A DNA stretch of 64,000 bases from Actinomycetospora sp. NBRC 106378 (lineage in GTDB: Bacteria > Actinomycetota > Actinomycetes > Mycobacteriales > Pseudonocardiaceae), in assembly GCF_030269685.1 (NCBI RefSeq), contig NZ_BSTT01000009.1:180244-244243 (forward strand), in the 5' to 3' direction. Below are positions 1 through 8,358 of the stretch, piece after piece. Each line of letters opens with the position of its first letter. Positions within the stretch are counted from its first letter, which is position 1. The position numbers and the translations under genes were made by a program. The notes beneath the pieces are model-generated. The model saw only the letters and a list, made by a program, of their open reading frames with translations. It did not search any database and was not told where the DNA came from.

Positions 1-3000
1 ACCACCCGCAGGCGCTCGCCGGGCTCCGGGACGACCTCGGGCGTCACGTCGGCCACCGGGACCCCGGCACACGCCCCGGCGAGGCGCAGCCGCACGACGT
101 CCCGGTCCGCCGCGCCGTCCCCGAGCACGACCCGCAGGCCCGGCAGCGGCCGGTAGCGGAACACGTTGGCCTCCGCGGCGATGCCGGTCGGGTCGTGCTC
201 CACGCCGAACTCCTCGCGCCACCAGAACGCGTCCGACGCCGCCGCCGCGCGCAACCACGCGAGGTCGTCCGCCGGGACCGACGAGGCCACTGACGCCAGC
301 AGCGCCGCGGCCTCGCGGCCCAGGGGCGCCGACTCCGGGACCGACGCGTCCGCCCACGTCCCGAACTGCGCCACGTAGTTCGGCCCCCCGGGCTTCGCAC
401 CGGGACCCACCACCGAGCCCTTCCAGCCCCCGAACGACTGGCGCTGCACGATCGCCCCGGTGATGTGCCGGTTGACGTAGGCGTTCCCGACCTCGACCCG
501 CTCCATCCAGTGCTCGACCTCGTCCCGGTCGAGCGAGTGCAGCCCACCGGTGAGCCCGAAGCCGGTCGCGTTCTGCCACGCGATCGCCTCGTCCAGCGAC
601 CCGGCCGCCATCAGCCCGAGCACCGGGCCGAAGCACTCCGTGAGGTGGAACCACGACCCGGGGGACACACCCTCACGCACCCCCGGAGTCCACTGCGCGT
701 CACCCGTCCGGCGGGGCTCGACGAGCCACGTCTCGCCGTCGGAGAGGGTGGTCAGGGCCCGCTCCAGCTTGGGCGAGAGGTCACCGACGAGCGGGCCCAT
801 CGTCGACGACAGGTCCGTCCCGGGCCCCACGCGCAGCGTCCGCACCGCGTCGACCAGCTGCCGGCGGAACCGGCGGCCGACCGGCGTGCGCGGGTCGCCG
901 ACCGGGCCCACCAGGACGGCCAGCGAGGCGGCCGAGCACTTCTGCCCGGCGTGCCCGAACGCGGAGCGCACGAGGTCGGCGACCGCCAGGTCGGGGTCGG
1001 CCGCCGGGGTGATCACGAGCGCGTTCTTGCCGCTGGTCTCGGCGAGGACCCCCAGGTCCGGGCGCCACGAGCGGAACAGGGCCGCGGTCTCGCTCGCCCC
1101 CGTGAGGACGACCCGGTCCACCGCGGGATGCGTGATCACCCGGCGTCCGGCGTCGCTCTCGTCGGTGTGGACGAGCTGCAGGGCGTCCGCCGGGATCCCC
1201 GCCCGGTGCAGGGCCGCGACCCCGACCTCGGCGCACGCCCGGACCTGCGGCGCGGGCTTGATGACGACGGCCGCCCCGGCCGCCAGCGCGGCCAGACACC
1301 CACCCAGCGGGATCGCCACCGGGAAGTTCCACGGCGGCGTCACGACGACGACCCGGTCCGGCGTGAACCGGGCGGGGTCGAGCTCCTCCGCGCGGTCGGC
1401 GTAGTAGGCCGCGAAGTCGACGGCCTCCGAGATCTCGGGGTCGGCCTCGGCGACCGTCTTGCCCGCCTCGTGCACCATCGTCGTCAGCAGCTCGGTCCGC
1501 GCCGCGGCCAGCGCCCGGGCCGCCCCGCGCAGCCGCCGCGCCCGTTCGCTCGGCGTCGCGGTCCGCCACGACGACGCCGCCGCGCGCTCCACCACGGCGT
1601 CGACCGCGGCCGGGTCGGTCAGCTCGGGTTCCCGGACGACGGCGGGTGCGGCGGCCACCGCGCGGCGCGCCCACTCCCGGTTCGCGCCGAGCGAGGGATC
1701 GGTGTCGGGCTCGTTGCGGAACCGCAGCGGGAACTCCCCGACCACCTCGGTCGTCCGGTCCTGCGTGCGCCGCGGGGTGTCGGCGACGGCGTCGCGCTCG
1801 GCCACCGAGGCGCGGAAACGGTCGAGGTAGGACTCCGGCCCCTCCGCGGAGAACATCGCGTACAGGTAGTTCTCCCGCCCGGCGTTCTCCTCCAGGCGCC
1901 GGACGAGGTAGCTGACGGCGGCGTCGAAGTCCTCCGCGTGCACCACCGGGGTGTAGAGCACGAGCCCGCTCTCCGGGAGGTCCGCGGCCACCGCCCGGGC
2001 CTGGGCGGGCGCCATGCCCTGCAGCATCTCGACGTCCATCTGCGCCGGGACCCCGCGGGCGGCCGCCAGCTCCACGGCGAGCGCCACGTGGTGCAGGTGG
2101 TGGCTCGCCACCCCGATCCGCAGGGCGTCCGCGAGGCCCGGCCGCAGCGCGTGCTCGAGCAGCCGCACGTAGTTGGCGTCGACCTCGGCCTTCGTCGCGT
2201 AGGGCGCCTGCGGCCAGTCGTGCACGGCCGCGTCGACCCGTTCCATCGCGAGGTTCGCGCCCTTGACCAGCCGGACCTTGACCGGCGCACCGCCGGCGTC
2301 GACCCGTCGTCGGGAAAAGGCGGCGAGGTGCTCCAGCGCCGCGACCGAGTCCGGCAGGTAGGCCTGCAGGACGATGCCCGCGGAGTAGCCGCGCAGCGAC
2401 GGCCGGTCGAGCAGGGCGGTGAAGAGGGCGACCGTGAGGTCGAGGTCCTTGTACTCCTCCATGTCGAGGTTGAGGAAGACGCCGTGGTCGCGTGCGGTCT
2501 CGAACAGCGGCGTCAGGCGCCGCACGAGCCGGTCCCGGCTGCCCTCGAGGTCCCACGGCACGAGCTGGCTCGCCACCGAGGAGGCCTTCACCGAGACGTA
2601 GTCGACGTCGTCGCGGCGGATCAGCTCGAGGGTGCGCGCGAGCCGGCGGTCGGCCTCGTCCTCGCCGAGCACCGCCTCGCCGAGCAGGTTGAGGTTCAGC
2701 CGGAAGCCGTCGGCCCGGGCGGCGGCGAGGCGGCGGCCCAGGACGCGGCCGGACGCGTCCACCACGAGGTGCCCGACCAGCTGCTGCAGCCGGCGGCGGG
2801 CGAGCGGGACCACGACCCGCGGGAGCCGCGGGGCGAGCGCGGCGCCCGCCCGCAGCATCAGCCGGTCCAGGGCCGTGGCGAAGCCGGGCAGCGTCGCCCC
2901 GCGGCCCGCGAGCCGGGCGAGCTCCCGGGCGGCCACCGCGTCGTCCTCCGGGCGCGCGACCCGGTCGACGAAGTGCATCGCGAAGTCGACGCCCGCGGGG

Positions 3001-3140
3001 TCGTGCACGAGCGAGGCGAGCCGTCGGGTCGCCGCGTCGTGCCCCGCCTCGTCGCTCGCCGCGGCCCAGCGCGCCGCGCGGGCGACCGCCCGCTCGACCA
3101 GCGCCTCGTCGAGGCCCACCCCCGTCAGCTGCTCGCTCAT
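1..3140 (-). CDS. putA: Bifunctional proline dehydrogenase / glutamate-semialdehyde dehydrogenase PutA (3' end outside window)
   Basis: Oxidises proline to pyrroline-5-carboxylate (FAD, N-terminal half) and then glutamate-semialdehyde to glutamate (NAD, C-terminal half). The translation from the ATG at 3138-3140 gives a PRODH barrel with the VKVRLVKGAN signature near residue 287. An aldehyde dehydrogenase domain follows from about residue 560: PPWNFPV near 600, the general base in LAETSGKN near residue 701, and the nucleophile Cys in GHAGQKCS near residue 734, with the usual Glu-to-Cys spacing. At least 1046 residues lie in the window and the C-terminus is lost at the left edge. No N-terminal ribbon-helix-helix DNA-binding domain is seen, so this is a catabolic enzyme rather than an autoregulating PutA. 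It is divergent from a PAS/AraC regulator at 3228, a natural candidate for its control (inference). Confidence 0.93.
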   Translation of the reverse strand, partial: MSEQLTGVGLDEALVERAVARAARWAAASDEAGHDAATRRLASLVHDPAGVDFAMHFVDRVARPEDDAVAARELARLAGRGATLPGFATALDRLMLRAGAALAPRLPRVVVPLARRRLQQLVGHLVVDASGRVLGRRLAAARADGFRLNLNLLGEAVLGEDEADRRLARTLELIRRDDVDYVSVKASSVASQLVPWDLEGSRDRLVRRLTPLFETARDHGVFLNLDMEEYKDLDLTVALFTALLDRPSLRGYSAGIVLQAYLPDSVAALEHLAAFSRRRVDAGGAPVKVRLVKGANLAMERVDAAVHDWPQAPYATKAEVDANYVRLLEHALRPGLADALRIGVASHHLHHVALAVELAAARGVPAQMDVEMLQGMAPAQARAVAADLPESGLVLYTPVVHAEDFDAAVSYLVRRLEENAGRENYLYAMFSAEGPESYLDRFRASVAERDAVADTPRRTQDRTTEVVGEFPLRFRNEPDTDPSLGANREWARRAVAAAPAVVREPELTDPAAVDAVVERAAASSWRTATPSERARRLRGAARALAAARTELLTTMVHEAGKTVAEADPEISEAVDFAAYYADRAEELDPARFTPDRVVVVTPPWNFPVAIPLGGCLAALAAGAAVVIKPAPQVRACAEVGVAALHRAGIPADALQLVHTDESDAGRRVITHPAVDRVVLTGASETAALFRSWRPDLGVLAETSGKNALVITPAADPDLAVADLVRSAFGHAGQKCSAASLAVLVGPVGDPRTPVGRRFRRQLVDAVRTLRVGPGTDLSSTMGPLVGDLSPKLERALTTLSDGETWLVEPRRTGDAQWTPGVREGVSPGSWFHLTECFGPVLGLMAAGSLDEAIAWQNATGFGLTGGLHSLDRDEVEHWMERVEVGNAYVNRHITGAIVQRQSFGGWKGSVVGPGAKPGGPNYVAQFGTWADASVPESAPLGREAAALLASVASSVPADDLAWLRAAAASDAFWWREEFGVEHDPTGIAAEANVFRYRPLPGLRVVLGDGAADRDVVRLRLAGACAGVPVADVTPEVVPEPGERLRV

Positions 3141-3227
3141 GGGTCCACTGTGCACCCGGGGTCCGACAGTCCTCTTGTCCGAATCCGGCGCTCCCGGCGC
3201 CGCGCCCCGCCAACGAGGATGGGACCC

Positions 3228-3959
3228 GTGGACCTGCCCGCCGACGCCCTCGTCGCGCTCTTCGCCGAGCTCACCGGCGTCATGTTCTGCGCGAAGGACG
3301 CCGAGGGCCGCTACACCGAGGTCAACGACGCGTTCGTCCGGCGCGCCGGCCGCCGCGACCGCGCCGCGGTCGTGGGGCGCCGCGCCGGCGAGCTGTTCGT
3401 CCCCGCCCTCGCCGAGCGCTACGAGGAACAGGACGCGCGGGTCCTCGCCGAGGGCCGCACGCTGCGCCACGAGCTGGAGCTGATCCGTCGCGCGGGCGGC
3501 GTGCCCGGCTGGTTCCTCACGACCAAGGTGCCGGTCCACGCGGACGGGCGCGTGGTCGGCGTGGTCAGTGTGTCCGAGGACCTGCGCTCGGCCGACGAGG
3601 GCGATCCCGCGCTGCCCGCCCTCTCCCGCGTCGTCGACCTCGTGGCCGCCCGGGTCGACGACCCGCCCCGCGTCGAGGAGATGGCGGCGACCGCGGGGAT
3701 GTCGAGCTCCGCCCTGGAACGGCGGATGCGCGCGGTCTTCGGGCTCGCCCCGACCCAGTTCGTGCTGCGCGCCCGCATCGACCGCGCCCGCTCCCTGCTC
3801 ACCACCACCGGGCTCCCGCTCGCCGAGGTGGCGCTGGCCTGCGGGTTCTACGACCAGCCCGCCTTCACCCGGCAGTTCGCGCGCCTCGCGGGGGAGACGC
3901 CGGGGCAGTTCCGACGACGGGCCCGGCCGGTCGGGCCCCACGGTGTCGGACCCGCTTGA
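3228..3959 (+). CDS. PAS-domain AraC-family transcriptional regulator
   Basis: A 243-residue protein. The N-terminal half (about residues 5-115) reads as a PAS fold ([20 protein letters not shown], then a WFLTTKVPV strand and [10 protein letters not shown]). The C-terminal half (about 140-235) is an AraC/XylS double helix-turn-helix ending in the family signature around [14 protein letters not shown] and ETPGQFRR. This arrangement suits a ligand- or redox-sensing activator. I prefer the GTG at 3228, which has GAGG about nine bases upstream; an in-frame ATG at 3219 would add three residues. It is divergent from putA with fewer than 90 bases between the starts, so proline catabolism is the likely target (inference). 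The uvrD2 start follows four bases after its stop. Confidence 0.85.
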   Translation: MDLPADALVALFAELTGVMFCAKDAEGRYTEVNDAFVRRAGRRDRAAVVGRRAGELFVPALAERYEEQDARVLAEGRTLRHELELIRRAGGVPGWFLTTKVPVHADGRVVGVVSVSEDLRSADEGDPALPALSRVVDLVAARVDDPPRVEEMAATAGMSSSALERRMRAVFGLAPTQFVLRARIDRARSLLTTTGLPLAEVALACGFYDQPAFTRQFARLAGETPGQFRRRARPVGPHGVGPA

Positions 3960-3963
3960 GACG

Positions 3964-6093
3964 ATGGCTCCCGTGGCGGCGGACCGGAGTGCGACCGAGG
4001 CGATCGAGCACGGACTGGATCCCGAGCAGCGCGCGGCGGTCGTCGCCCCGCGCGGTCCGGTCTGCGTGCTCGCGGGGGCCGGCACCGGCAAGACCCGCAC
4101 CATCACCCGCCGGATCGCCCACCTCGCCCGCACCGAGCAGGTCCGGCCCGGCCAGGTCCTCGCGGTCACCTTCACCGCGCGCGCGGCGGGGGAGATGCGG
4201 ACCCGCCTGCGGGACCTCGGCGTCGGCGGGGTGCAGGCCCGCACGTTCCACGCCGCGGCGCTGCGCCAGCTCCGCTACTTCTGGCCCCGGTCCGTCGGCG
4301 GCGAGGCGTGGCCGCTGCTGGACAACAAGATGCGGTTCGTCGGGCAGGCCGCCCAGCGCGCCGGCGCCGCCACGAACCGGGAGTCGCTGCGCGACCTCGC
4401 GAGCGAGATCGAGTGGTCCAAGGCGTGCCTGGTGGCGCCGGACCACTACGTCGAGGCCGTCGCGAAGGTGCAGCGCGACACGCCCGCGCCCGCGGACCAG
4501 GTCGCGACGGTCTACGCGGGCTACGAGGAGCTGAAGAACCGCGCGGAGCAGCTCGACTTCGAGGACCTGCTCATCCACACGGCGGGCGCGCTGGAGGAGA
4601 CCCCGGAGGTCGCGGACGAGTTCCGGGAGCGGTACCGCTGCTTCGTCGTCGACGAGTTCCAGGACGTCACCCCGCTGCAGCACCGCCTGCTCGACGCCTG
4701 GCTCGGCGGCCGGGACGACCTCACCGTCGTCGGCGACGCCAACCAGACGATCTACTCCTTCGCCGGCGCGAGCCCGTCCTACCTGCTGGACTTCCCCCGC
4801 CGGCACCCCGAGGCCCAGGTGGTCCGGCTGGTGCGCGACTACCGGTCCACCCCGCAGGTGGTGGCGGCCGCCAACACCGTGATCGGCGCCGCCCGCGGGC
4901 GCGCCGCGGGCAGCCGGCTGCGCCTCGAGGGGCAGCGGCCGCCCGGCCCGACGCCGGACTTCGCCGAGCACGACGACGAGCCCGCGGAGGCGACCGCGGT
5001 CGCGGAGCAGATCCGCGGGCTGATCGACGACGGGGTGCCCGCCGCCGAGATCGCCGTGCTCTTCCGGATCAACGCCCAGTCGGAGGTCTACGAGCAGGCC
5101 CTCTCCGACCTCGGGATCGCCTACCAGGTCCGTGGCGGCGAGCGGTTCTTCCAGCGCACCGAGGTGAAGAACGCGATCGCGGCGCTCCGCACGCTCGGCA
5201 ACCGCCTCGAGGGCGGGCCCGAGGCCGTCGTCGGCGCCGACGTCGTCACCACGGTCCGGGCGGCGCTCGGGGAGCAGGGCCTCACCGACACCCCGCCCGC
5301 CGGCAGCGCGTCCGACGGCGCCCAACGGCAGCGCTGGGAGTCGCTGCGGGCCCTCGCGGAGCTCGCCACCGACCTCGTCGAGGCGCTCCCCGAGGCCACC
5401 TACGCCGCCTTCCTCGCCGAGCTGTCCACCCGGATGCAGGCCCAGCACCCGCCGACGGTGCAGGGCGTGACGCTCGCGTCCCTGCACGCGGCGAAGGGCC
5501 TGGAGTGGGATGCGGTGTTCCTCGTCGGGCTCGTCGACGGCACCCTGCCGATCCAGCACGCCGACGGCGACGACGAGGCGGTGGAGGAGGAGCGGCGCCT
5601 GCTCTACGTCGGCGTGACCCGGGCGCGCGTGCACCTGCGCATCTCCTGGGCGTTGGCCCGGCAGTCCGGCGGGCGGCGCTCGCGACGGCGGAGCCGCTTC
5701 CTCTACGGCCTGGTCCCCGACGACCACCCCGCCGCGCGCAAGCCCGGGTCCGGCGTCGACGGCGGGCCGAAGGCGAAGGCGGCCCGGGCGTCGTGCCGGA
5801 TCTGCGGGAAGGCCCTCGGCGACGCCGCCGCCCAGAAGATCGGCCGCTGCACCGAGCACCCGTCCGACGTCGACGTCGAGCTGCTCGACGCGCTGCGCAC
5901 GTGGCGGTCGAACGAGGCCAAGCAGCGGTCGGTCCCGGCCTACGTGGTGTTCACCGACGCCACGCTCGTCGCGCTCGCCGAGCAGCGCCCGCAGGACACG
6001 AAGGGCCTGGTCACGATCCCGGGGATCGGGGCGTCGAAGCTCGAACGCTACGGCGAGGACGTCCTGACGATGGTGCGCGAGCACGCTTCCTGA
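3964..6093 (+). CDS. uvrD2: ATP-dependent DNA helicase UvrD2 (SF1A, HRDC C-terminus)
   Basis: A 3'-5' superfamily 1 helicase of 709 residues, the size of mycobacterial UvrD2. Walker A is GAGTGKT at residues 38-44; motif II is [15 protein letters not shown] and YRSTPQVV are motifs III and IV; VTRAR closes motif VI. After the helicase core comes a small zinc-binding module, CRIC then 14 residues then CTEH, followed by an HRDC domain ([14 protein letters not shown] and [14 protein letters not shown]) to the end. In M. tuberculosis UvrD2 the fourth zinc ligand is Cys, so His here is a variant. Role: DNA repair and an essential growth function in mycobacteria (family knowledge). The start ATG at 3964 follows the upstream stop by four bases; a GTG at 3973 is an alternative. 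Confidence 0.95.
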   Translation: MAPVAADRSATEAIEHGLDPEQRAAVVAPRGPVCVLAGAGTGKTRTITRRIAHLARTEQVRPGQVLAVTFTARAAGEMRTRLRDLGVGGVQARTFHAAALRQLRYFWPRSVGGEAWPLLDNKMRFVGQAAQRAGAATNRESLRDLASEIEWSKACLVAPDHYVEAVAKVQRDTPAPADQVATVYAGYEELKNRAEQLDFEDLLIHTAGALEETPEVADEFRERYRCFVVDEFQDVTPLQHRLLDAWLGGRDDLTVVGDANQTIYSFAGASPSYLLDFPRRHPEAQVVRLVRDYRSTPQVVAAANTVIGAARGRAAGSRLRLEGQRPPGPTPDFAEHDDEPAEATAVAEQIRGLIDDGVPAAEIAVLFRINAQSEVYEQALSDLGIAYQVRGGERFFQRTEVKNAIAALRTLGNRLEGGPEAVVGADVVTTVRAALGEQGLTDTPPAGSASDGAQRQRWESLRALAELATDLVEALPEATYAAFLAELSTRMQAQHPPTVQGVTLASLHAAKGLEWDAVFLVGLVDGTLPIQHADGDDEAVEEERRLLYVGVTRARVHLRISWALARQSGGRRSRRRSRFLYGLVPDDHPAARKPGSGVDGGPKAKAARASCRICGKALGDAAAQKIGRCTEHPSDVDVELLDALRTWRSNEAKQRSVPAYVVFTDATLVALAEQRPQDTKGLVTIPGIGASKLERYGEDVLTMVREHAS

Positions 6094-6104
6094 GATTTCT
6101 CCGG

Positions 6105-6143
6105 TTAATTCGATTGCGGCCCTCGCGGGAGGGCCCCTAGGTT
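6105..6143 (+). promoter_or_regulatory. whiB7 promoter with AT-rich WhiB7 box
   Basis: TTAATT at 6105-6110 lies three bases upstream of a -35 hexamer TTGCGG (6114-6119). After an 18-bp spacer comes a -10 TAGGTT (6138-6143). In mycobacteria, WhiB7 bound to the primary sigma factor contacts exactly such an AT-rich patch just upstream of the -35 through its AT-hook and activates its own promoter. The patch stands out in this GC-rich sequence. The predicted transcription start is around 6150, giving a leader of roughly 430 bases before whiB7. Confidence 0.75.
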
Positions 6144-6198
6144 CGACAGCACTCCGGCGCGCGTGGTGCCGGGGCGAGATCAGGGGGGTGTGCCACCG

Positions 6199-6462
6199 AT
6201 GAAGCTCTTGCTCACGGGCATGCCCGTCTCACCGGCCGTCGCGGCAACAGCTGCGACGGCACACGTCTGCGCGTGGGACCGCGTGGCCACCGGTGCGTCG
6301 CTCACGCGCACCCGTGCGTTCGCGGACGTCCCGGTGGGCGAGTGGGGGATCCCGACGTCGGGTTCCTCCGGCTCCCGCCCGGGCGGCACCCCCGCCCCGC
6401 AGCGTCACGTCGATCTCGTCCCGTCCTGTCCGCGCCCGAGCGGTGGTCAGCCCCAGGACTGA
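6199..6462 (+). CDS. Upstream ORF in the whiB7 leader (87 codons)
   Basis: An ORF from ATG 6199 to TGA 6460-6462 lies wholly in the whiB7 leader. It has purine-rich GGGGGG ahead of it at 6183-6188. The product (starting MKLLLTGMPVSPAVAATAATA) resembles no family I know and has no obvious domain; it is probably a regulatory rather than functional peptide. Its stop codon falls inside the 3' arm of the first leader hairpin (6459-6467), so a ribosome translating or stalling here would decide whether that hairpin and those after it can form. whiB7 leaders in mycobacteria and Streptomyces carry regulatory uORFs, but they vary in length. Translation is inferred, not shown. Confidence 0.5.
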   Translation: MKLLLTGMPVSPAVAATAATAHVCAWDRVATGASLTRTRAFADVPVGEWGIPTSGSSGSRPGGTPAPQRHVDLVPSCPRPSGGQPQD

Positions 6463-6526
6463 CCACCACGCCCACCAGGCCGCGGACCACTCGGTTCGCG
6501 GCCTTCGTCGTCCCACGAGGACGACG
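6442..6526 (+). promoter_or_regulatory. Three consecutive hairpins: whiB7 attenuator
   Basis: Hairpin 1: GGTGGTCAG (6442-6450) pairs with CTGACCACC (6459-6467), 9 bp, loop of 8. Hairpin 2: AGGCCGCG (6477-6484) pairs with CGCGGCCT (6497-6504), 8 bp, followed by TCGTCGTCC. Hairpin 3: CGTCGTCC (6506-6513) pairs with GGACGACG (6519-6526), loop of 5. They lie 54 bases or more before the whiB7 start. Together with the upstream ORF ending in hairpin 1 they fit ribosome-controlled attenuation, in which translation-inhibiting antibiotics relieve premature termination. Which hairpin is terminator and which is antiterminator cannot be settled by eye. Confidence 0.65.
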
Positions 6527-6579
6527 CCCTCCGCGGCCCGGGAGACCACCCCGAACACCCGCCGTTGGAGGTCCGACCC

Positions 6580-6897
6580 ATGTATCCCGTCCCCGCCGTC
6601 CTCGACCAACCCGTGTCGGACTCCCTGCCCTGCCGCACGGAGCCCGACGACCTGTGGTTCTCCGACCACCCGTCCGAGCTCGAGCAGGCCAAGCTGCTGT
6701 GCGCCGCCTGTCCGATCCGGCGCGCGTGCCTGACCGGCGCGCTCGAGCGGCGGGAGTTCGCCGGGGTGTGGGGAGGCGAGATCCTCGACCGTGGAGCCGT
6801 GATCGCGCGCAAGCGCCCGCGGGGTCGGCCGTCCAAGGCCGACCTGGCGCGGGACGCCGAGATCGCGGCCGCCCGGGCGGGCGCCGGCGTGGCGTGA
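6580..6897 (+). CDS. whiB7: WhiB7, redox-sensitive transcriptional activator of intrinsic antibiotic resistance
   Basis: A 105-residue WhiB-family protein. The four [4Fe-4S] ligands are Cys18, Cys41, Cys44 and Cys50 (C-x22-C-x2-C-x5-C). The sigma-factor-contacting turn is GVWGG at 62-66. The AT-hook RPRGRP at 79-84 distinguishes WhiB7 from other Wbl proteins. The start is ATG 6580, with GGAGG at 6567-6571 eight bases upstream. WhiB7 binds domain 4 of the primary sigma factor and switches on resistance and efflux genes when ribosomes stall. The gene follows uvrD2 and faces the ABC1-kinase gene, as in M. tuberculosis Rv3197A. Its own promoter, uORF and attenuator lie upstream. Confidence 0.97.
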   Translation: MYPVPAVLDQPVSDSLPCRTEPDDLWFSDHPSELEQAKLLCAACPIRRACLTGALERREFAGVWGGEILDRGAVIARKRPRGRPSKADLARDAEIAAARAGAGVA

Positions 6898-6919
6898 CGC
6901 CCCGGCACCGCCCCCGCGT

Positions 6920-6962
6920 GAGGGGAACCTTCGAGCCGCAGGAGCGCTCGAGGGTTCCCCTC
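6920..6962. terminator. Bidirectional terminator between whiB7 and the ABC1 kinase
   Basis: A 16-bp inverted repeat with a single G.T pair: 6920-6935 pairs with 6947-6962, loop 11. It begins 23 bases after the whiB7 stop and serves two convergent genes. It is GC-rich with no U tract, as is common in actinobacteria. Confidence 0.75.
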
Positions 6963-6969
6963 GCGCCCC

Positions 6970-7029
6970 CGCGAGACGCACATGGGGCAGGTTCCCGCGC
7001 CCGCGGACCGGCCTGGCGTGGCCCTCGCG
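6970..7029. repeat. 60-bp dispersed intergenic palindrome, copy 1
   Basis: Begins CGCGAG and ends CTCGCG, with internal CATGGGGCAGGTTCC and GGCCTGGCGTG. It is the most divergent of four intergenic copies (others at 15793-15852, 71071-equivalent position 51071-51130, and 51153-51213). It sits between the whiB7 terminator and the stop of the ABC1 kinase gene. Confidence 0.6.
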
Positions 7030-7044
7030 ACCTCGACGGAGGTC

Positions 7045-8358
7045 CTAGACGTCGAACCCCGGCTGCCAGTCCCGGAAGATCGACCGCAGCCCGATCTCGG
7101 CGTCGAGCTGGCACAGGACCGCCACCGACGCGAGCGTCACACGGTGGATGAGCAGGTACTGCGGCGGCAGGTTGAGCCCGCGGCCGGTCTCGAACTCCGG
7201 GCGCCGCAGGTCGCCGAGCCGCTCGGCCTGCCCACGGATCCACTCCCGGGTGAAGTGGAACTTCTCGGTGCGCAGCGGGTCGACCAGCGGGCCCAGGTAG
7301 GCCATCGCGCGGTCCGGGGTCATCTCGGTGTCCGGCAGCACGAAGTTCAGGTCGCGCAGCAGCTGCAGCAGCTCGTCCGACCGGTCCTCCACCGCGAGCG
7401 CGAGCATCTCGCCGAGCTCGTGGGGCAGCCCTTCGGGCAGCCGGGCGACGGCGCCGAAATCGATGACACACAGGCGGCCGTCGGGGAGCACCTGGAAGTT
7501 GCCGGGGTGCGGGTCCGCGTGCAGCATCCCGACCCGCGCGGGCGCCGAGAAGTGGAAGGTGGACAGCAGGGAGCCGACCCGGTCGCGCTCCTCGGGCTCC
7601 CCGGTGCGGATGATCTGCGACAGCGGCGTCCCGGTGATCCACTCCGAGACCATCGCCTTCGGCGCGGACGCGACGACCCGGGGCACCACCACGTGCTCGT
7701 CGCCCTCGAACGCGGCGGCGAACGCGCGCTGGGCGTCGGCCTCGTCGCGGTAGTCGAGCTCCTCGGCCATCCGGTCGCGCAGTTCCTGCAGGAGCGGCTT
7801 GATCTCCATCCCGGGCACCATCGGCTGGATGACGCGCGCGAAGCGCTGCAGCTGACGCAGGTCGGCCATCACGGCCTCCTCCGCGCCCGGGTACTGGACC
7901 TTGACCGCGACCTCGCGCCCGTCGCCCCACACCGCGCGGTGCACCTGGCCGATGCTCGCGGAGGCGGCAGGGGTGTCGTCGAACTCCTGGAACCGCTCGC
8001 GCCACCCGCGGCCGAACTGCTCGGCCAGCACGCGGTGGGTGCGCGCGGTCGGCATCGGGGGAGCGGCGGTCTGCAGGCGGGTCAGCGCCTCGCGGTAGGG
8101 CTCCGCGAGCTCGGGGGGCACCGCGGCCTCGAACACCGACAGCGCCTGCCCGAACTTCATCGCGCCGCCCTTGAGCTCGCCGAGCACGGCGAAGAGCTGT
8201 TCGGCGCCCTTGCGGGCCACGTCGGCGGAGATCTCGCCGGCGTCGCCACCCGCGAGTCGGCGACCCCAGCCCGCCGCCGTGCGCGAGGCGAACCCGAGCG
8301 GCAGCGACGCCAGGCGCGCGGAGCGTTGGACCGTGCGGCGCGGGATGTCATCGGACAC
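7045..8358 (-). CDS. ABC1/AarF-family atypical kinase (Rv3197-like)
   Basis: A 437-residue member of the ABC1/UbiB/AarF atypical kinase family. The family-specific KxGQ motif is KFGQ at residues 68-71; the ATP-binding lobe follows, with VAVKVQYPG; the catalytic loop HADPHPGNF and metal-binding IDFGAV lie near residues 272-297. The M. tuberculosis homologue Rv3197 sits beside whiB7, belongs to the WhiB7 regulon and has been linked to macrolide resistance, so it probably acts with WhiB7 (inference). The GTG start at 8358 overlaps the upstream ThiF-like gene by 11 bases, so the two are translationally coupled on the minus strand. Confidence 0.9.
   Translation of the reverse strand: MSDDIPRRTVQRSARLASLPLGFASRTAAGWGRRLAGGDAGEISADVARKGAEQLFAVLGELKGGAMKFGQALSVFEAAVPPELAEPYREALTRLQTAAPPMPTARTHRVLAEQFGRGWRERFQEFDDTPAASASIGQVHRAVWGDGREVAVKVQYPGAEEAVMADLRQLQRFARVIQPMVPGMEIKPLLQELRDRMAEELDYRDEADAQRAFAAAFEGDEHVVVPRVVASAPKAMVSEWITGTPLSQIIRTGEPEERDRVGSLLSTFHFSAPARVGMLHADPHPGNFQVLPDGRLCVIDFGAVARLPEGLPHELGEMLALAVEDRSDELLQLLRDLNFVLPDTEMTPDRAMAYLGPLVDPLRTEKFHFTREWIRGQAERLGDLRRPEFETGRGLNLPPQYLLIHRVTLASVAVLCQLDAEIGLRSIFRDWQPGFDV

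Noticed and set aside
465..3218. Long plus-strand ORF running through putA into the AraC gene
   Set aside because: It is an open shadow frame of high-GC DNA; the minus-strand PutA translation has full domain structure, and the regulator begins only near 3228.
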